Shown: piece after piece, positions 45,367 to 54,542 of the stretch
How positions within the stretch are numbered: the first letter of the stretch is position 1
Layout: each line of letters starts with the position of its first letter
NCBI RefSeq assembly: GCF_003725795.1
Contig: NZ_RBEE01000042.1
Coordinates: 248,001 to 312,000, forward strand
Length of the DNA stretch: 64,000 nt
Reading direction: 5' to 3'
From: Pedobacter jejuensis
GTDB taxonomy: Bacteria > Bacteroidota > Bacteroidia > Sphingobacteriales > Sphingobacteriaceae
Program-made: the position numbers and the translations under genes
The notes under the pieces: generated by a model
The model's database searches: none
What the model was told of the DNA's origin: nothing
The model's input: only the letters and a program-made list of their open reading frames with translations

Positions 45367-47049
45367 ATGAGCGAATTAAATAAGTACAGTAAAACATTTA
45401 CACAAGACCCAACACAACCTGCAGCACAAGCCATGCTTTATGGAATCGGCTTAACTGATGCCGATATGGCAAAAGCACAAGTAGGTATAGCAAGTATGGG
45501 TTACGATGGCAATACCTGCAATATGCACCTTAACGACCTTGCAAAAGATGTTAAAACAGGCGTTTGGAAAAATGATTTGGTTGGCTTAGTTTTTAATACA
45601 ATTGGCGTTAGCGATGGAATGAGCAACGGTACTGATGGTATGCGTTACTCTTTGGTAAGTCGCGATGTAATTGCAGACAGTATCGAAACCATTTGCGGCG
45701 GACAATATTATGATGGTATAATTTCCATCCCTGGTTGTGATAAAAATATGCCTGGTGCCATAATGGCGATGGCTCGTTTAGATCGCCCATCGATTATGGT
45801 TTACGGTGGAACAATAGCTCCGGGTTACTATAAAGGTGAAGAATTAAACATTGTTTCTGCTTTCGAGGCTCTAGGCCAAAAAATATGTGGTAACCTATCT
45901 GAAGAAGATTATCAGGGAATTATCAAACATACTTGCCCTGGCGCAGGCGCTTGCGGGGGTATGTACACCGCGAATACAATGGCATCTGCAATTGAGGCTT
46001 TGGGAATGAGTTTACCTTATTCTTCTTCAAACCCAGCCATTAGCGAAGAGAAAAAACAAGAATGTTTGGATGCTGGTAAATACATCAAAATTTTATTAGA
46101 AAAAGATATTAAACCATCTGATATCATGACGAGAAAAGCATTCGAAAATGCAATCCGTTCAATTATCATTTTAGGTGGAAGTACAAATGCAGTATTACAC
46201 TTTATTGCAATGGGAAAAGCCATTGGCGTAGAAATTACGCAAGATGATTTCCAAAAAATGAGTGATGTAACACCAGTATTAGCAGATTTTAAACCAAGCG
46301 GTAAATACTTGATGCAAGATTTACATCAATATGGTGGTATCCCGGCTGTTTTAAAATATTTATTGGATGAAGGTTTATTGCATGGCGATTGCTTAACTGT
46401 AACCGGAAAAACAGTAGCCGAAAATTTGGCTGATGTAAAATCGATTATGGATTACGACCAGAAAATCATTCAAAAATTAAGCGAGCCTATTAAAGCAACT
46501 GGTCACTTACAAATTCTGTACGGAAACTTAGCTGAAAAAGGTTCTGTGGCAAAGATAAGTGGAAAAGAAGGTGAAAAATTCGAAGGCCCGGCACGTGTAT
46601 TTGATGGTGAACATGATTTAATTGCTGGAATTTCGAGCGGTCGCGTTCAACCTGGTGATGTTATCGTAATCAAAAATTCTGGTCCGGTAGGTGCACCTGG
46701 AATGCCAGAAATGTTGAAACCAACATCAGCAATTATTGGTGCTGGTTTGGGTAAATCAGTTGCATTAATAACTGATGGCCGTTTCTCGGGTGGTACGCAT
46801 GGTTTTGTTGTGGGTCACATCACACCTGAATCTTATAAAGGCGGTTTGATTGGCCTAGTGGAAGATGACGATAGAATTTTAATCGATGCTGTAAATAACA
46901 TCATCAACTTGCAAGTTAGCGATGAAATTATCGCAGAGCGAAGACAAAAATATGTTCAGCCCGAATTGAAAGTAACTAAAGGTGTACTTTATAAATATGC
47001 TAAAACTGTATCAGACGCAGCAAGTGGCTGCGTAACTGATGAATATTAA
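45367..47049 (+). CDS. ilvD: Dihydroxy-acid dehydratase
   Basis: 560 residues, full length. GYDGNTCNMHL, PGCDKNMPGA and CPGAGACGGMYTANTMASA carry the three Fe-S cysteines. TDGRFSGGTHGFVVGHITPE is the second family signature. It dehydrates 2,3-dihydroxy-3-methylbutanoate and -pentanoate to the 2-oxo acids for Val/Leu and Ile. Cytoplasmic and oxygen-sensitive in many members. It follows the broken methyltransferase in the same-strand BCAA cluster. Confidence 0.96.
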   Translation: MSELNKYSKTFTQDPTQPAAQAMLYGIGLTDADMAKAQVGIASMGYDGNTCNMHLNDLAKDVKTGVWKNDLVGLVFNTIGVSDGMSNGTDGMRYSLVSRDVIADSIETICGGQYYDGIISIPGCDKNMPGAIMAMARLDRPSIMVYGGTIAPGYYKGEELNIVSAFEALGQKICGNLSEEDYQGIIKHTCPGAGACGGMYTANTMASAIEALGMSLPYSSSNPAISEEKKQECLDAGKYIKILLEKDIKPSDIMTRKAFENAIRSIIILGGSTNAVLHFIAMGKAIGVEITQDDFQKMSDVTPVLADFKPSGKYLMQDLHQYGGIPAVLKYLLDEGLLHGDCLTVTGKTVAENLADVKSIMDYDQKIIQKLSEPIKATGHLQILYGNLAEKGSVAKISGKEGEKFEGPARVFDGEHDLIAGISSGRVQPGDVIVIKNSGPVGAPGMPEMLKPTSAIIGAGLGKSVALITDGRFSGGTHGFVVGHITPESYKGGLIGLVEDDDRILIDAVNNIINLQVSDEIIAERRQKYVQPELKVTKGVLYKYAKTVSDAASGCVTDEY

Positions 47050-47095
47050 ATTTGAAGTCATCCCGACAATAAATTAATATTTAAATGAATACTAC

Positions 47096-47674
47096 ATGCA
47101 AATTATTAAAAGCATTGAAAGCAGAATTTATGTAATTCGGGGTGAAAGAGTAATGTTAGATTTTGATTTAGCATCACTTTATGAGGTAGAAACTAAAGTA
47201 TTGAATTTAGCTGTAAAGCGTAATCTTCAACGTTTTCCTGAAGATTTTATGTTTCAACTGACCAAAGTAGAATGGGTAAACTTGAGGTTTCAAATTGAAA
47301 CCTCAAGTTTACAAGCAGCAGAAAGTTCAGGCAATCTGGATATAATAAAAGTTAATGAAAAGCATGGTGGTAGTAGATATCTACCTTATGCCTTTACAGA
47401 ACAAGGAGTTGCAATGTTAAGTGGTGTTTTGAGGAGTGAAAAGGCAATAAATATGAACATTGCCATAATGAGGGCCTTTGTTGATGTTCGGAAAATTTTG
47501 ATAAAGCAAAACAACATCAATGAACAACTTACAGAAATTAAAGAACGGATTGGTGAACATGATGTTCAGCTAAATGAGCTTTACGACGCGATGGAAAATT
47601 TAATTGATGAAAAAATTGCTCAATTAAAGTGGAATGATAGAGAAAGAATTGGGTTTAAAACTAAAGGACAATAG
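47096..47674 (+). CDS. ORF6N-domain protein (phage-type regulator) inside the ilv cluster
   Basis: 192 residues. IYVIRGERVMLDFDLASLYEVETKVLNLAVKRNLQRFPEDF and YLPYAFTEQGVAMLSGVLRSEKAINMNIAIMRAFV are the ORF6N domain of phage and island regulators, often in a KilA-N/Bro-type context. A C-terminal coiled-coil follows (EQLTEIKERIGEHDVQLNELYDAMENL). Intact, between ilvD and ilvB (18 bases before ilvB), and likely co-transcribed. Its coding sequence includes a perfect 37-base palindrome at 47276-47312. Its link to branched-chain amino acids is unknown. Confidence 0.88.
   Translation: MQIIKSIESRIYVIRGERVMLDFDLASLYEVETKVLNLAVKRNLQRFPEDFMFQLTKVEWVNLRFQIETSSLQAAESSGNLDIIKVNEKHGGSRYLPYAFTEQGVAMLSGVLRSEKAINMNIAIMRAFVDVRKILIKQNNINEQLTEIKERIGEHDVQLNELYDAMENLIDEKIAQLKWNDRERIGFKTKGQ
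47276..47312. repeat. Perfect 18-base-arm palindrome inside the ORF6N gene
   Basis: GTAAACTTGAGGTTTCAA, one A, then the exact reverse complement. It encodes VNLRFQIETSSLQ. In mRNA it would form an 18-bp hairpin with essentially no loop; in DNA it could extrude as a cruciform. Confidence 0.9.
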
Positions 47675-47692
47675 GACCGCAAAAACATAATT

Positions 47693-49450
47693 ATGGATAC
47701 TGCACAAGATACAATACAACAAACCGAAACTAAATCGGAACCCTCTAAGCAGGTTGGGGGATTTAAAGGAACAGGTTCGCAAGTTCTTTTAAATGGATTA
47801 ATTGAAGAAGGTGTTAGCACTATTTTTGGATATCCAGGAGGTGCTATTATGCCAATTTATGATGCACTTTATGATTATGCAGATAAATTAGAGCATATTT
47901 TGGTTCGCCATGAGCAAGGTGGTATTCATGCTGCTCAAGGTTTTGCCAGAACAAGTGGCAAAGTAGGTGTTTGTTTCGCAACCAGCGGACCAGGTGCTAC
48001 AAACTTGGTTACTGGTTTAGCAGATGCGCAAATTGATAGTACACCTTTGGTTTGTATCACCGGACAAGTTTATGCCCATTTATTAGGAACAGATGCTTTC
48101 CAAGAAACGGATGTAATCAACATCACAACACCTGTTACCAAGTGGAATTATCAGGTTACTGATGCCAACGAAATTCAGGAGGTTTTGGCAAAAGCTTTTT
48201 ACATTGCCAAAAGCGGCAGACCCGGCCCTGTTTTAATCGATATTACTAAAAATGCGCAATTGCAGATTGAGGAATTTCCTGAGTATGTGAAGTGCAATCA
48301 TATTCGCTCTTATCGCCCAAAACCGAAAGTTAGGGTTGAATATATTGAGCAAGCGGCAGCTTTAATTAATGCGGCAAAAAAACCATTTGTACTATTCGGA
48401 CAAGGTGTTGTTTTAGGAACTGCTGAAGAAGAATTTAAAACTTTTATCGAAAAAACCGGCATTCCGGCAGCCTGGACCATTATGGGCGAAAGCGCCATCC
48501 CAACTTCACACCCGTTAAATGTTGGTATGTTGGGTATGCACGGTAACTACGGCCCAAATGTTCTAACCAACGAATGTGATGTATTGATTGCTATCGGAAT
48601 GCGTTTTGATGACCGTGTAACTGGTCGTTTAGATAAATATGCAAAACAAGCTAAAGTGATTCATCTGGATATTGACCCCGCCGAAATTGATAAAAATGTG
48701 AAGGCCGATGTTGGTGTTTGGGGTGACTGTAAAGAAACTTTACCCCTATTAACCAATCTTGTTGATGCTAAAAAACATGAGGAATGGCTTGCTAAATTCA
48801 GAGATTACAATCAACAGGAAATAGACCAGGTGATTACGCCAGAGCTTTACCCTGAAAGTGATGAAATGACAATGGGCGAAGTTTTACGCAACATTAACGA
48901 AATTTGTGGTGGCGATGCAATAATCGTAACCGATGTTGGTCAGCACCAAATGGTAGCTTGCCGCTACGCCAAGTTTAACAACAGTCGCAGTAACATTACT
49001 TCAGGTGGTTTAGGAACAATGGGTTTTGGCTTACCAGCAGCAATCGGCGCCAAATATGGTGCTCCAGATAAAACAGTTATAGCCATAATTGGTGATGGTG
49101 GTTTCCAAATGACCCCACAAGAATTGGGTACCATTATGCAGTTTGGTGTAGCGGTAAAAATCTTGATTTTAAATAACCGCTTTTTAGGAATGGTTCGCCA
49201 GTGGCAGCAATTATTTCACGATAAACGCTATTCGTTCGTAAACATTACCAGTCCGGATTTTGTGGCCCTGGCCAAAGCTTATTACATAGAGGCTGATAAA
49301 GTAGATGAACGTGCAAACCTGAGAAAAGCGTTAGAAACCATGATTAACCATGAAGGCTCTTACTTATTAGAAGTAATGGTTGGAAGAGAAAATAACGTTT
49401 TCCCAATGGTTCCGCAAGGAATGAGCGTGAGTGAAATTAGGTTAAAATAA
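47693..49450 (+). CDS. ilvB: Acetolactate synthase, catalytic (large) subunit
   Basis: 585 residues. ThDP enzyme: an N-terminal pyrimidine-binding domain with the catalytic Glu in LVRHEQGGIHAAQGFAR, ATSGPGATNLVTGLADA, a central FAD-binding domain (MLGMHGNYGPN), and the ThDP/Mg motif GDGGFQM ... NNRFLGMVRQWQ. It condenses two pyruvates, or pyruvate with 2-oxobutanoate, in the first shared step of Val/Leu and Ile synthesis. The regulatory subunit follows 91 bases downstream. Confidence 0.96.
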   Translation: MDTAQDTIQQTETKSEPSKQVGGFKGTGSQVLLNGLIEEGVSTIFGYPGGAIMPIYDALYDYADKLEHILVRHEQGGIHAAQGFARTSGKVGVCFATSGPGATNLVTGLADAQIDSTPLVCITGQVYAHLLGTDAFQETDVINITTPVTKWNYQVTDANEIQEVLAKAFYIAKSGRPGPVLIDITKNAQLQIEEFPEYVKCNHIRSYRPKPKVRVEYIEQAAALINAAKKPFVLFGQGVVLGTAEEEFKTFIEKTGIPAAWTIMGESAIPTSHPLNVGMLGMHGNYGPNVLTNECDVLIAIGMRFDDRVTGRLDKYAKQAKVIHLDIDPAEIDKNVKADVGVWGDCKETLPLLTNLVDAKKHEEWLAKFRDYNQQEIDQVITPELYPESDEMTMGEVLRNINEICGGDAIIVTDVGQHQMVACRYAKFNNSRSNITSGGLGTMGFGLPAAIGAKYGAPDKTVIAIIGDGGFQMTPQELGTIMQFGVAVKILILNNRFLGMVRQWQQLFHDKRYSFVNITSPDFVALAKAYYIEADKVDERANLRKALETMINHEGSYLLEVMVGRENNVFPMVPQGMSVSEIRLK

Positions 49451-49541
49451 TTAAGAAAAAAGATAAAAGAACAAGGAATAGAGACAAAAGTGTAGATGTT
49501 ATATCTTTTATCCTTGCTCCTTCATCCTTAATCCAAACAAC

Positions 49542-50180
49542 ATGAGTACTGAAAATACAATACAACATACAATAGATAAAGCCGATTTAGAAGGAAAGCA
49601 GGAATACACCATTACGGTGTACGCTGAAAATCGTATCGGATTATTAAATAGAATTGCGATTATTTTCTCCAAAAGAAAAATTAACATCGAGAGCTTAAAC
49701 ACTTCTCCTTCAGAAATCGACGGAATACATCGTTTTAACATCGTGATACACGAAAGTTATGAGGTTTTAAGAAAGTTAGCCCGACAAATCGAAAAGCAGA
49801 TTGAAGTATTAAAAGTTTATTTCAATACCAATGAGGAAATTATTTGGCAAGAATTGGCTTTGTACAAAGTTTCGACAGATGAAATTGCGGAGAAAGTGAC
49901 TGTAGAAAGATTACTTAGACAGTATGGTGCAAGTGCCGTAGTGATTCGTAAAGATTATACAGTTTTTGCAGTAACCGGACATAGAGAAGAAACCGATGCC
50001 TTAGTGAAAGCTCTAGAACCTTATGAATTGATTGAATTTGTTCGCTCAGCAAGAGTAGCCATTATTAAAGATAGCGCTGGGTTCCACGAAAAATTAAAAG
50101 AATTTGAGGCTTTTGAACCTGGAGAAGAACTTGTTGAAAATGAGTTTTTAGATAAAGGAGAGAAAATTTTTACCATGTAG
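49542..50180 (+). CDS. ilvN: Acetolactate synthase, regulatory (small) subunit
   Basis: 212 residues. ACT domain at about 20-95 (EYTITVYAENRIGLLNRIAIIFSKRKINIESLNTSPSE) with the Gly/Asn-rich valine site. The C-terminal small-subunit domain has VERLLRQYGASAVVIRKDYTVFAVTGHREETDALVKAL. It is longer than the E. coli small subunits, with an extra acidic tail. It binds and activates IlvB and gives valine feedback inhibition. Confidence 0.93.
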   Translation: MSTENTIQHTIDKADLEGKQEYTITVYAENRIGLLNRIAIIFSKRKINIESLNTSPSEIDGIHRFNIVIHESYEVLRKLARQIEKQIEVLKVYFNTNEEIIWQELALYKVSTDEIAEKVTVERLLRQYGASAVVIRKDYTVFAVTGHREETDALVKALEPYELIEFVRSARVAIIKDSAGFHEKLKEFEAFEPGEELVENEFLDKGEKIFTM

Positions 50181-50226
50181 TTGAGCTGAAAGGCTATAGC
50201 TAAAAGCTGAAAGGCTACAGCGAAAT

Positions 50227-50285
50227 GTCATGCTGAGCCTGTCGAAGCACGTTATAAAAAGTCTTCGATAAACTCAAACAGACAT
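50227..50285. repeat. Decayed palindromic repeat (CATGCTGAGCCTGTCGAAGC family)
   Basis: TGTCATGCTGAGCCTGTCGAAG faces GTCTTCGATAAACTCAAACAG a few bases on, a degraded inverted repeat in the spacer between ilvN and the DinB gene. Confidence 0.55.
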
Positions 50286-50305
50286 CTACAAAAACATATA
50301 GTATA

Positions 50306-50767
50306 ATGAATCAAGTATTTGAATTTATAATAAACTCGAGAAAAGCATTTATCAAATTGATTGATGGCTTAACCATCGAACAATTGAATAAAATTCCTGA
50401 TGGCTATAACAATAATATCATTTGGAATTTCGGGCACGTTGTAGTGAGCACTCAAACGCTTTGTTATGTTAGAACCGGAATTTTGGAAGATGCGAGTACC
50501 GTAAAATATAATGAGTTTTATAAAAAAGATACTCGCCCGACGTACAAAGTAACGGAACAGGAAGTTGCAGAATTGAAATCATTAGCATTAGAAAGTATTG
50601 AAAAGATAAAAGAAGATTTTGCTAATGGTGTGTTTGCTTCCATCACTCCTTTTCCAACGGCAACTTATGGTGTAGAGATGAAAAGCATTGAAGAAATATT
50701 GATTACAACGATTGGGCATGATAACCTACATTATGGTTATGCATTAGCATTAAAGAAAAATTTGTAA
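50306..50767 (+). CDS. DinB-family protein
   Basis: 153 residues. A four-helix-bundle DinB_2-type protein with metal-ligand histidines in IIWNFGHVVVSTQ and TIGHDNLHYGYALAL. Family members are metal-dependent thiol transferases or damage-inducible proteins of unknown role. It lies within the same-strand cluster between ilvN and ilvC. No link with the pathway is known. Confidence 0.82.
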   Translation: MNQVFEFIINSRKAFIKLIDGLTIEQLNKIPDGYNNNIIWNFGHVVVSTQTLCYVRTGILEDASTVKYNEFYKKDTRPTYKVTEQEVAELKSLALESIEKIKEDFANGVFASITPFPTATYGVEMKSIEEILITTIGHDNLHYGYALALKKNL

Positions 50768-50825
50768 TAATGGAATTGGATGAGGAAAAATGGAATGAGG
50801 GTTTAAAACAACGAACCTAAGTTTT

Positions 50826-50990
50826 CTAAACCCGATTGAAGTGGAAATACTTTTATCTTATTAAACCTATAAGGTTTTAAAAACCTTATAGGTTTGATGT
50901 ATCAACCAAAGCATAAAAAATTAAAATATAAACCGATAAAATTAAACATCCTGCTAATCCCTTCCCTTTGGGGAAGGTTGGGTGGGGCTT
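50826..50990. repeat. Three palindromic repeats upstream of ilvC
   Basis: In order: an ACCCGATTGAAGTGGAAATAC element (family also at 10918, 11327 and 60418); a perfect inverted repeat AAACCTATAAGGTTTT-A-AAAACCTTATAGGTTT at 50863-50895; and CCTTCCCTTTGGGGAAGG with GTTGGGTGGGG at about 50959-50988. No gene fits between 50768 and 51006. Confidence 0.8.
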
Positions 50991-51006
50991 AAAACCAATA
51001 AAAACG

Positions 51007-52488
51007 ATGTCAAATTATTTTAACACATTACCTCTTAGAGAAAAATTGAACCAACTTGGTGTTTGCGATTTCATGGATAGCAGCGAATTTTTAGATGGCG
51101 TTAGCGCTTTAAAAGGCAAAAAACTGGTAATTGTAGGTTGTGGCGCTCAAGGCCTAAACCAAGGTTTAAATTTAAGAGATAGTGGTTTAGATGTGAGCTA
51201 CACGTTGCGTAAAGAGGCAATTGAAGGTAAAAGAGATTCGTGGAAAAATGCAACAGAAAACAACTTTAAAGTTGGTACTTATGAAGAATTAATTTCTACT
51301 GCTGATGTGGTAATTAACCTTACACCAGATAAACAACATACTGCAGTAGTGAATGCAATAATGCCTTTAATGAAAGATGGAGCAACATTATCTTACTCTC
51401 ATGGTTTCAATATTGTAGAAGAAGGCATGCAAATCCGTAAAGATTTAACCGTTATTATGGTGGCACCAAAATGCCCGGGTAGTGAAGTTAGAGCAGAATA
51501 TGTTCGTGGTTTTGGTGTACCAACTTTGATTGCTGTACACCCAGAAAATGACCCTCAAGGTAAAGGAATAGCACAGGCTAAAGCTTATGCAGTTGGTACA
51601 GGTGGCCATAGAGCTGGTGTATTAAAATCATCTTTCGTTGCCGAAGTAAAATCAGATTTAATGGGCGAGCAAACCATCCTTTGTGGTTTGTTGCAAACAG
51701 GTTCTATCCTATCTTTCGATAAGATGGTAGAGAAAGGAATCGATGCGGGTTATGCATCTAAATTGGTTCAATATGGTGTTGAGGTAATTACTGAGGCTTT
51801 AAAACAAGGCGGTATTACTGCAATGATGGACCGTTTAAGCAATGTAGCTAAAGTTAAAGCTTTCGAAATTTCAGAAGAATTGAAAGACATTATGCGTCCG
51901 TTGTTTCAAAAACACCAGGATGATATTATGAGCGGTGAATTCAGTCGAATTATGATGGAAGATTGGGCAAATGGAGATAAAAACTTGTTGGCATGGAGAG
52001 CTGAAACTGGCGAAACTGCTTTCGAAAAAACACCTGCCGGCGATGTAAAAATTGGTGAGCAAGAATATTTTGACAACTACACTCTAATGGTTGCTTTCGT
52101 TCGTGCTGGTGTTGAATTGGCTTTCGAAACAATGGTTCAGGCTGGAATTAAGCCAGAATCTGCTTACTATGAATCTTTACACGAAACTCCGCTAATCGCG
52201 AATACCATTGCACGTAAAAAATTGTTCGAAATGAACCGTGTTATTTCTGATACCGCTGAGTATGGTTGTTATCTGTTCGACCAAGCTTGTAAGCCATTAT
52301 TAGCAGATTTTATGAAAAAAGTAGATACCGATTTAGTGGGTAAAAACTTCAACGAAGGCAAAGATGGCGCTGTTGATAACAGAAAATTAATTGAGGTAAA
52401 TGAGGCCATTCGCTCGCACGAGGTAGAACAAATTGGCGCTACTTTGCGCAAAGCGATGACTGCTATGAAAGCAATTAAAACAGCATAG
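51007..52488 (+). CDS. ilvC: Ketol-acid reductoisomerase, class II
   Basis: 493 residues from the ATG at 51007. A further 13 codons upstream are open but derive from a repeat (GKVGWGLKP). Rossmann loop VIVGCGAQGLNQGLNLRDSG; the NADPH site RKEAIEGKRDSW; PKCPGSEVRAEYVRG. The Mg-binding Glu/Asp residues lie in the C-terminal domain, duplicated as in class II (long, E. coli-type) enzymes. It converts acetolactate and acetohydroxybutyrate to the dihydroxy acids. Confidence 0.96.
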   Translation: MSNYFNTLPLREKLNQLGVCDFMDSSEFLDGVSALKGKKLVIVGCGAQGLNQGLNLRDSGLDVSYTLRKEAIEGKRDSWKNATENNFKVGTYEELISTADVVINLTPDKQHTAVVNAIMPLMKDGATLSYSHGFNIVEEGMQIRKDLTVIMVAPKCPGSEVRAEYVRGFGVPTLIAVHPENDPQGKGIAQAKAYAVGTGGHRAGVLKSSFVAEVKSDLMGEQTILCGLLQTGSILSFDKMVEKGIDAGYASKLVQYGVEVITEALKQGGITAMMDRLSNVAKVKAFEISEELKDIMRPLFQKHQDDIMSGEFSRIMMEDWANGDKNLLAWRAETGETAFEKTPAGDVKIGEQEYFDNYTLMVAFVRAGVELAFETMVQAGIKPESAYYESLHETPLIANTIARKKLFEMNRVISDTAEYGCYLFDQACKPLLADFMKKVDTDLVGKNFNEGKDGAVDNRKLIEVNEAIRSHEVEQIGATLRKAMTAMKAIKTA

Positions 52489-52496
52489 TAAAAATC

Positions 52497-52529
52497 AAAC
52501 CTTATAGGTTTTAAAAACCTATAAGGTTT
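52497..52529. repeat. Perfect inverted repeat after ilvC
   Basis: AAACCTTATAGGTTTT-A-AAAACCTATAAGGTTT, the arms in swapped order relative to the copy at 50863. It fills most of the 56-base gap to leuC. Confidence 0.8.
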
Positions 52530-52544
52530 ACAAAATATAACAAA

Positions 52545-53957
52545 ATGTCAAAAACATTAGTAGAAAAAATTTGGGATGCTCACGTTGTGAAAAGTGAAGA
52601 AGGCTTTCCCGATATTTTATACATTGATACACACTTAATACACGAGGTAACTTCTCCGCAGGCTTTTGATGGTTTGCGTAAAAGGGGTTTGCCTGTTTTT
52701 CGTCCGCAGCAAACGGTGGCAACAGCCGACCATAACGTACCAACCTTAAACCAATTAATGCCAATTAAAGAAGAGCTTTCCCGCTATCAAGTGGATATGC
52801 TAACTAAAAATTGTGCAGAATTTGGAATCGAACTTTATGGCTTAGGTCATCCGTTTCAGGGCATTGTTCATGTAATTGGCCCTGAATTGGGTATTACTTT
52901 ACCAGGAAAAACAATGGTTTGCGGCGATAGTCACACCTCTACCCATGGTGCTTTTGGCGCAATTGCTTTCGGTATCGGAACATCGCAGGTAGAGCAAGTT
53001 TTCGCAACGCAATGTTTATTGCAATCGAAACCTAAAACCATGAAAATTGAAATGAACGGACAGTTAGGAAAAGGTGTTGGTGCAAAAGACATTATTCTTT
53101 ACATCATCGCACAGATTTCTGCTGCTGGCGGTACGGGTTATTTCATAGAATACGCAGGTTCGGCTATTGAAGCTTTAAGCATGGAGGCACGAATGACGAT
53201 TTGCAACATGAGTATTGAAATGGGTGCGAGAGGTGGCTTAATTGCTCCAGACAAAATCACTTTCGATTACATTAAAGGCAGAGAATTTGCTCCTGCCGGA
53301 GAAGATTGGGATAAAGCTTTAGCTTATTGGAAAACTCTATACAGCGATGCTGATGCAAAATTTGATAGTGTTTTAACTTTCGATGCAGCCGACATTGCAC
53401 CGATGATTACCTATGGAACCAACCCTGGAATGGGAATGGGTATCCAGGAAAATATCCCGGCTACCAAAGCTCAACCAGAAAAAGAAAAACTTTCTTATCA
53501 AAAGGCTTTAGATTATATGGGCTTTGATGATGATGCATCTTTAATTGGTAAACCAGTTGATTATGTTTTCATTGGAAGTTGCACCAACTCCCGCATTGAG
53601 GATTTACGTGAAGTTGCAGATTTTGTAAAAGATAAGCGCAAAGCAAATAATGTTACCGTTTGGATTGTTCCAGGCTCAAAACAAGTAGAGCAACAGGCTA
53701 TTAATGAAGGCTTAGATAAAATTTTCGAGGCGGCTGGTTTTCAGTTACGAGAACCAGGTTGCAGTGCTTGTTTAGGAATGAATGAAGATAAAATCCCGGC
53801 AGGTAAATATTGTGTTTCTACTTCCAATAGAAATTTTGAGGGCCGACAAGGACAAAATGCGAGAACGTTATTGGCTAGTCCGTTAACGGCTGCTGCCGCC
53901 GCTGTAACAGGTGTAATTACGGATGTGAGGGAGTTATTAGAAAAGGTAGAAGGTTAA
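52545..53957 (+). CDS. leuC: 3-isopropylmalate dehydratase large subunit
   Basis: 470 residues, aconitase superfamily. DSHTSTHGAFGAIAFGIGTSQVE is the signature. FIGSCTNSRIEDLREVA holds the first Fe-S Cys, and REPGCSACLGMNED the other two. With LeuD it isomerises 2-isopropylmalate to 3-isopropylmalate in leucine synthesis. leuD is separated by about 1.4 kb carrying two passengers, an unusual distance for a two-subunit enzyme. Confidence 0.96.
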   Translation: MSKTLVEKIWDAHVVKSEEGFPDILYIDTHLIHEVTSPQAFDGLRKRGLPVFRPQQTVATADHNVPTLNQLMPIKEELSRYQVDMLTKNCAEFGIELYGLGHPFQGIVHVIGPELGITLPGKTMVCGDSHTSTHGAFGAIAFGIGTSQVEQVFATQCLLQSKPKTMKIEMNGQLGKGVGAKDIILYIIAQISAAGGTGYFIEYAGSAIEALSMEARMTICNMSIEMGARGGLIAPDKITFDYIKGREFAPAGEDWDKALAYWKTLYSDADAKFDSVLTFDAADIAPMITYGTNPGMGMGIQENIPATKAQPEKEKLSYQKALDYMGFDDDASLIGKPVDYVFIGSCTNSRIEDLREVADFVKDKRKANNVTVWIVPGSKQVEQQAINEGLDKIFEAAGFQLREPGCSACLGMNEDKIPAGKYCVSTSNRNFEGRQGQNARTLLASPLTAAAAAVTGVITDVRELLEKVEG

Positions 53958-53997
53958 AAGGTGGAAGGTTTAAGGTGAGAGCAAAATCACTAATACG

Positions 53998-54070
53998 CTC
54001 GTCATTGCGAGGTACGAAGCAATCTATTTAGCATAGCAAACGCATTAAGATTGCTGGGTACCTCGCTATA
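53998..54070. repeat. GTCATTGCGAGG palindromic repeat, copy 1
   Basis: CGTCATTGCGAGGTACGAAGCAATCT ends mirror AGATTGCTGGGTACCTCGC about 45 bases on: a long imperfect stem of a family found again at 55979 and 57570. Confidence 0.8.
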
Positions 54071-54087
54071 ACAGAAAAGTTAAAAAC

Positions 54088-54382
54088 ATGATTTTAGAAG
54101 TTGCGACATTAAATATAAAAGCAGGCCTATCAGCTGATTTTGAAAAGGCATTTAGCGAGGCTCAAAAAATCATTGCATCGATGGATGGCTACAATTCCCA
54201 TCAACTAAAAAAATGCATAGAAAGAAACAGATAAATACATTCTGCTTGTAAACTGGGAAACATTGGAAGCGCATACCGAAGGTTTCAGGAGCTCAGTAGC
54301 ATATCAAGATTGGAAAAAGTTATTGCATCATTTTTATGAGCCTTTTCCGATTGTTGAGCATTATATCGAGGTTGAAAGTTAA
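54088..54382 (+). pseudogene. Antibiotic biosynthesis monooxygenase-like protein, one-base insertion
   Basis: The start MILEVATLNIKAGLSADFEK and GYNSHQLKKCIE runs into TAA after 48 codons. Shifting by one base (an extra A in GAAAGAAACAG, about 54219-54226) gives TDKYILLVNWETLEAHTEGF and WKKLLHHFYEPFPIVEHY to a stop at 54382. Repaired, it is a normal ABM monomer of about 97 residues (a dimeric alpha-beta barrel). It lies between leuC and the methyltransferase in the leu cluster. Confidence 0.82.
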
Positions 54383-54542
54383 AAGATAGAAGGTTTAAGG
54401 TTTTGCATGATGTCTTAACCTAAAAAAATAAAAAATGTACTATAAATAATAAGATTTTGAAAGATTTGATGACTAGCCATTACATTTCGCAATAATCTTA
54501 AAATCCATAAATCTTATAAATCTTGGTAAAAGAATAGAAAAT

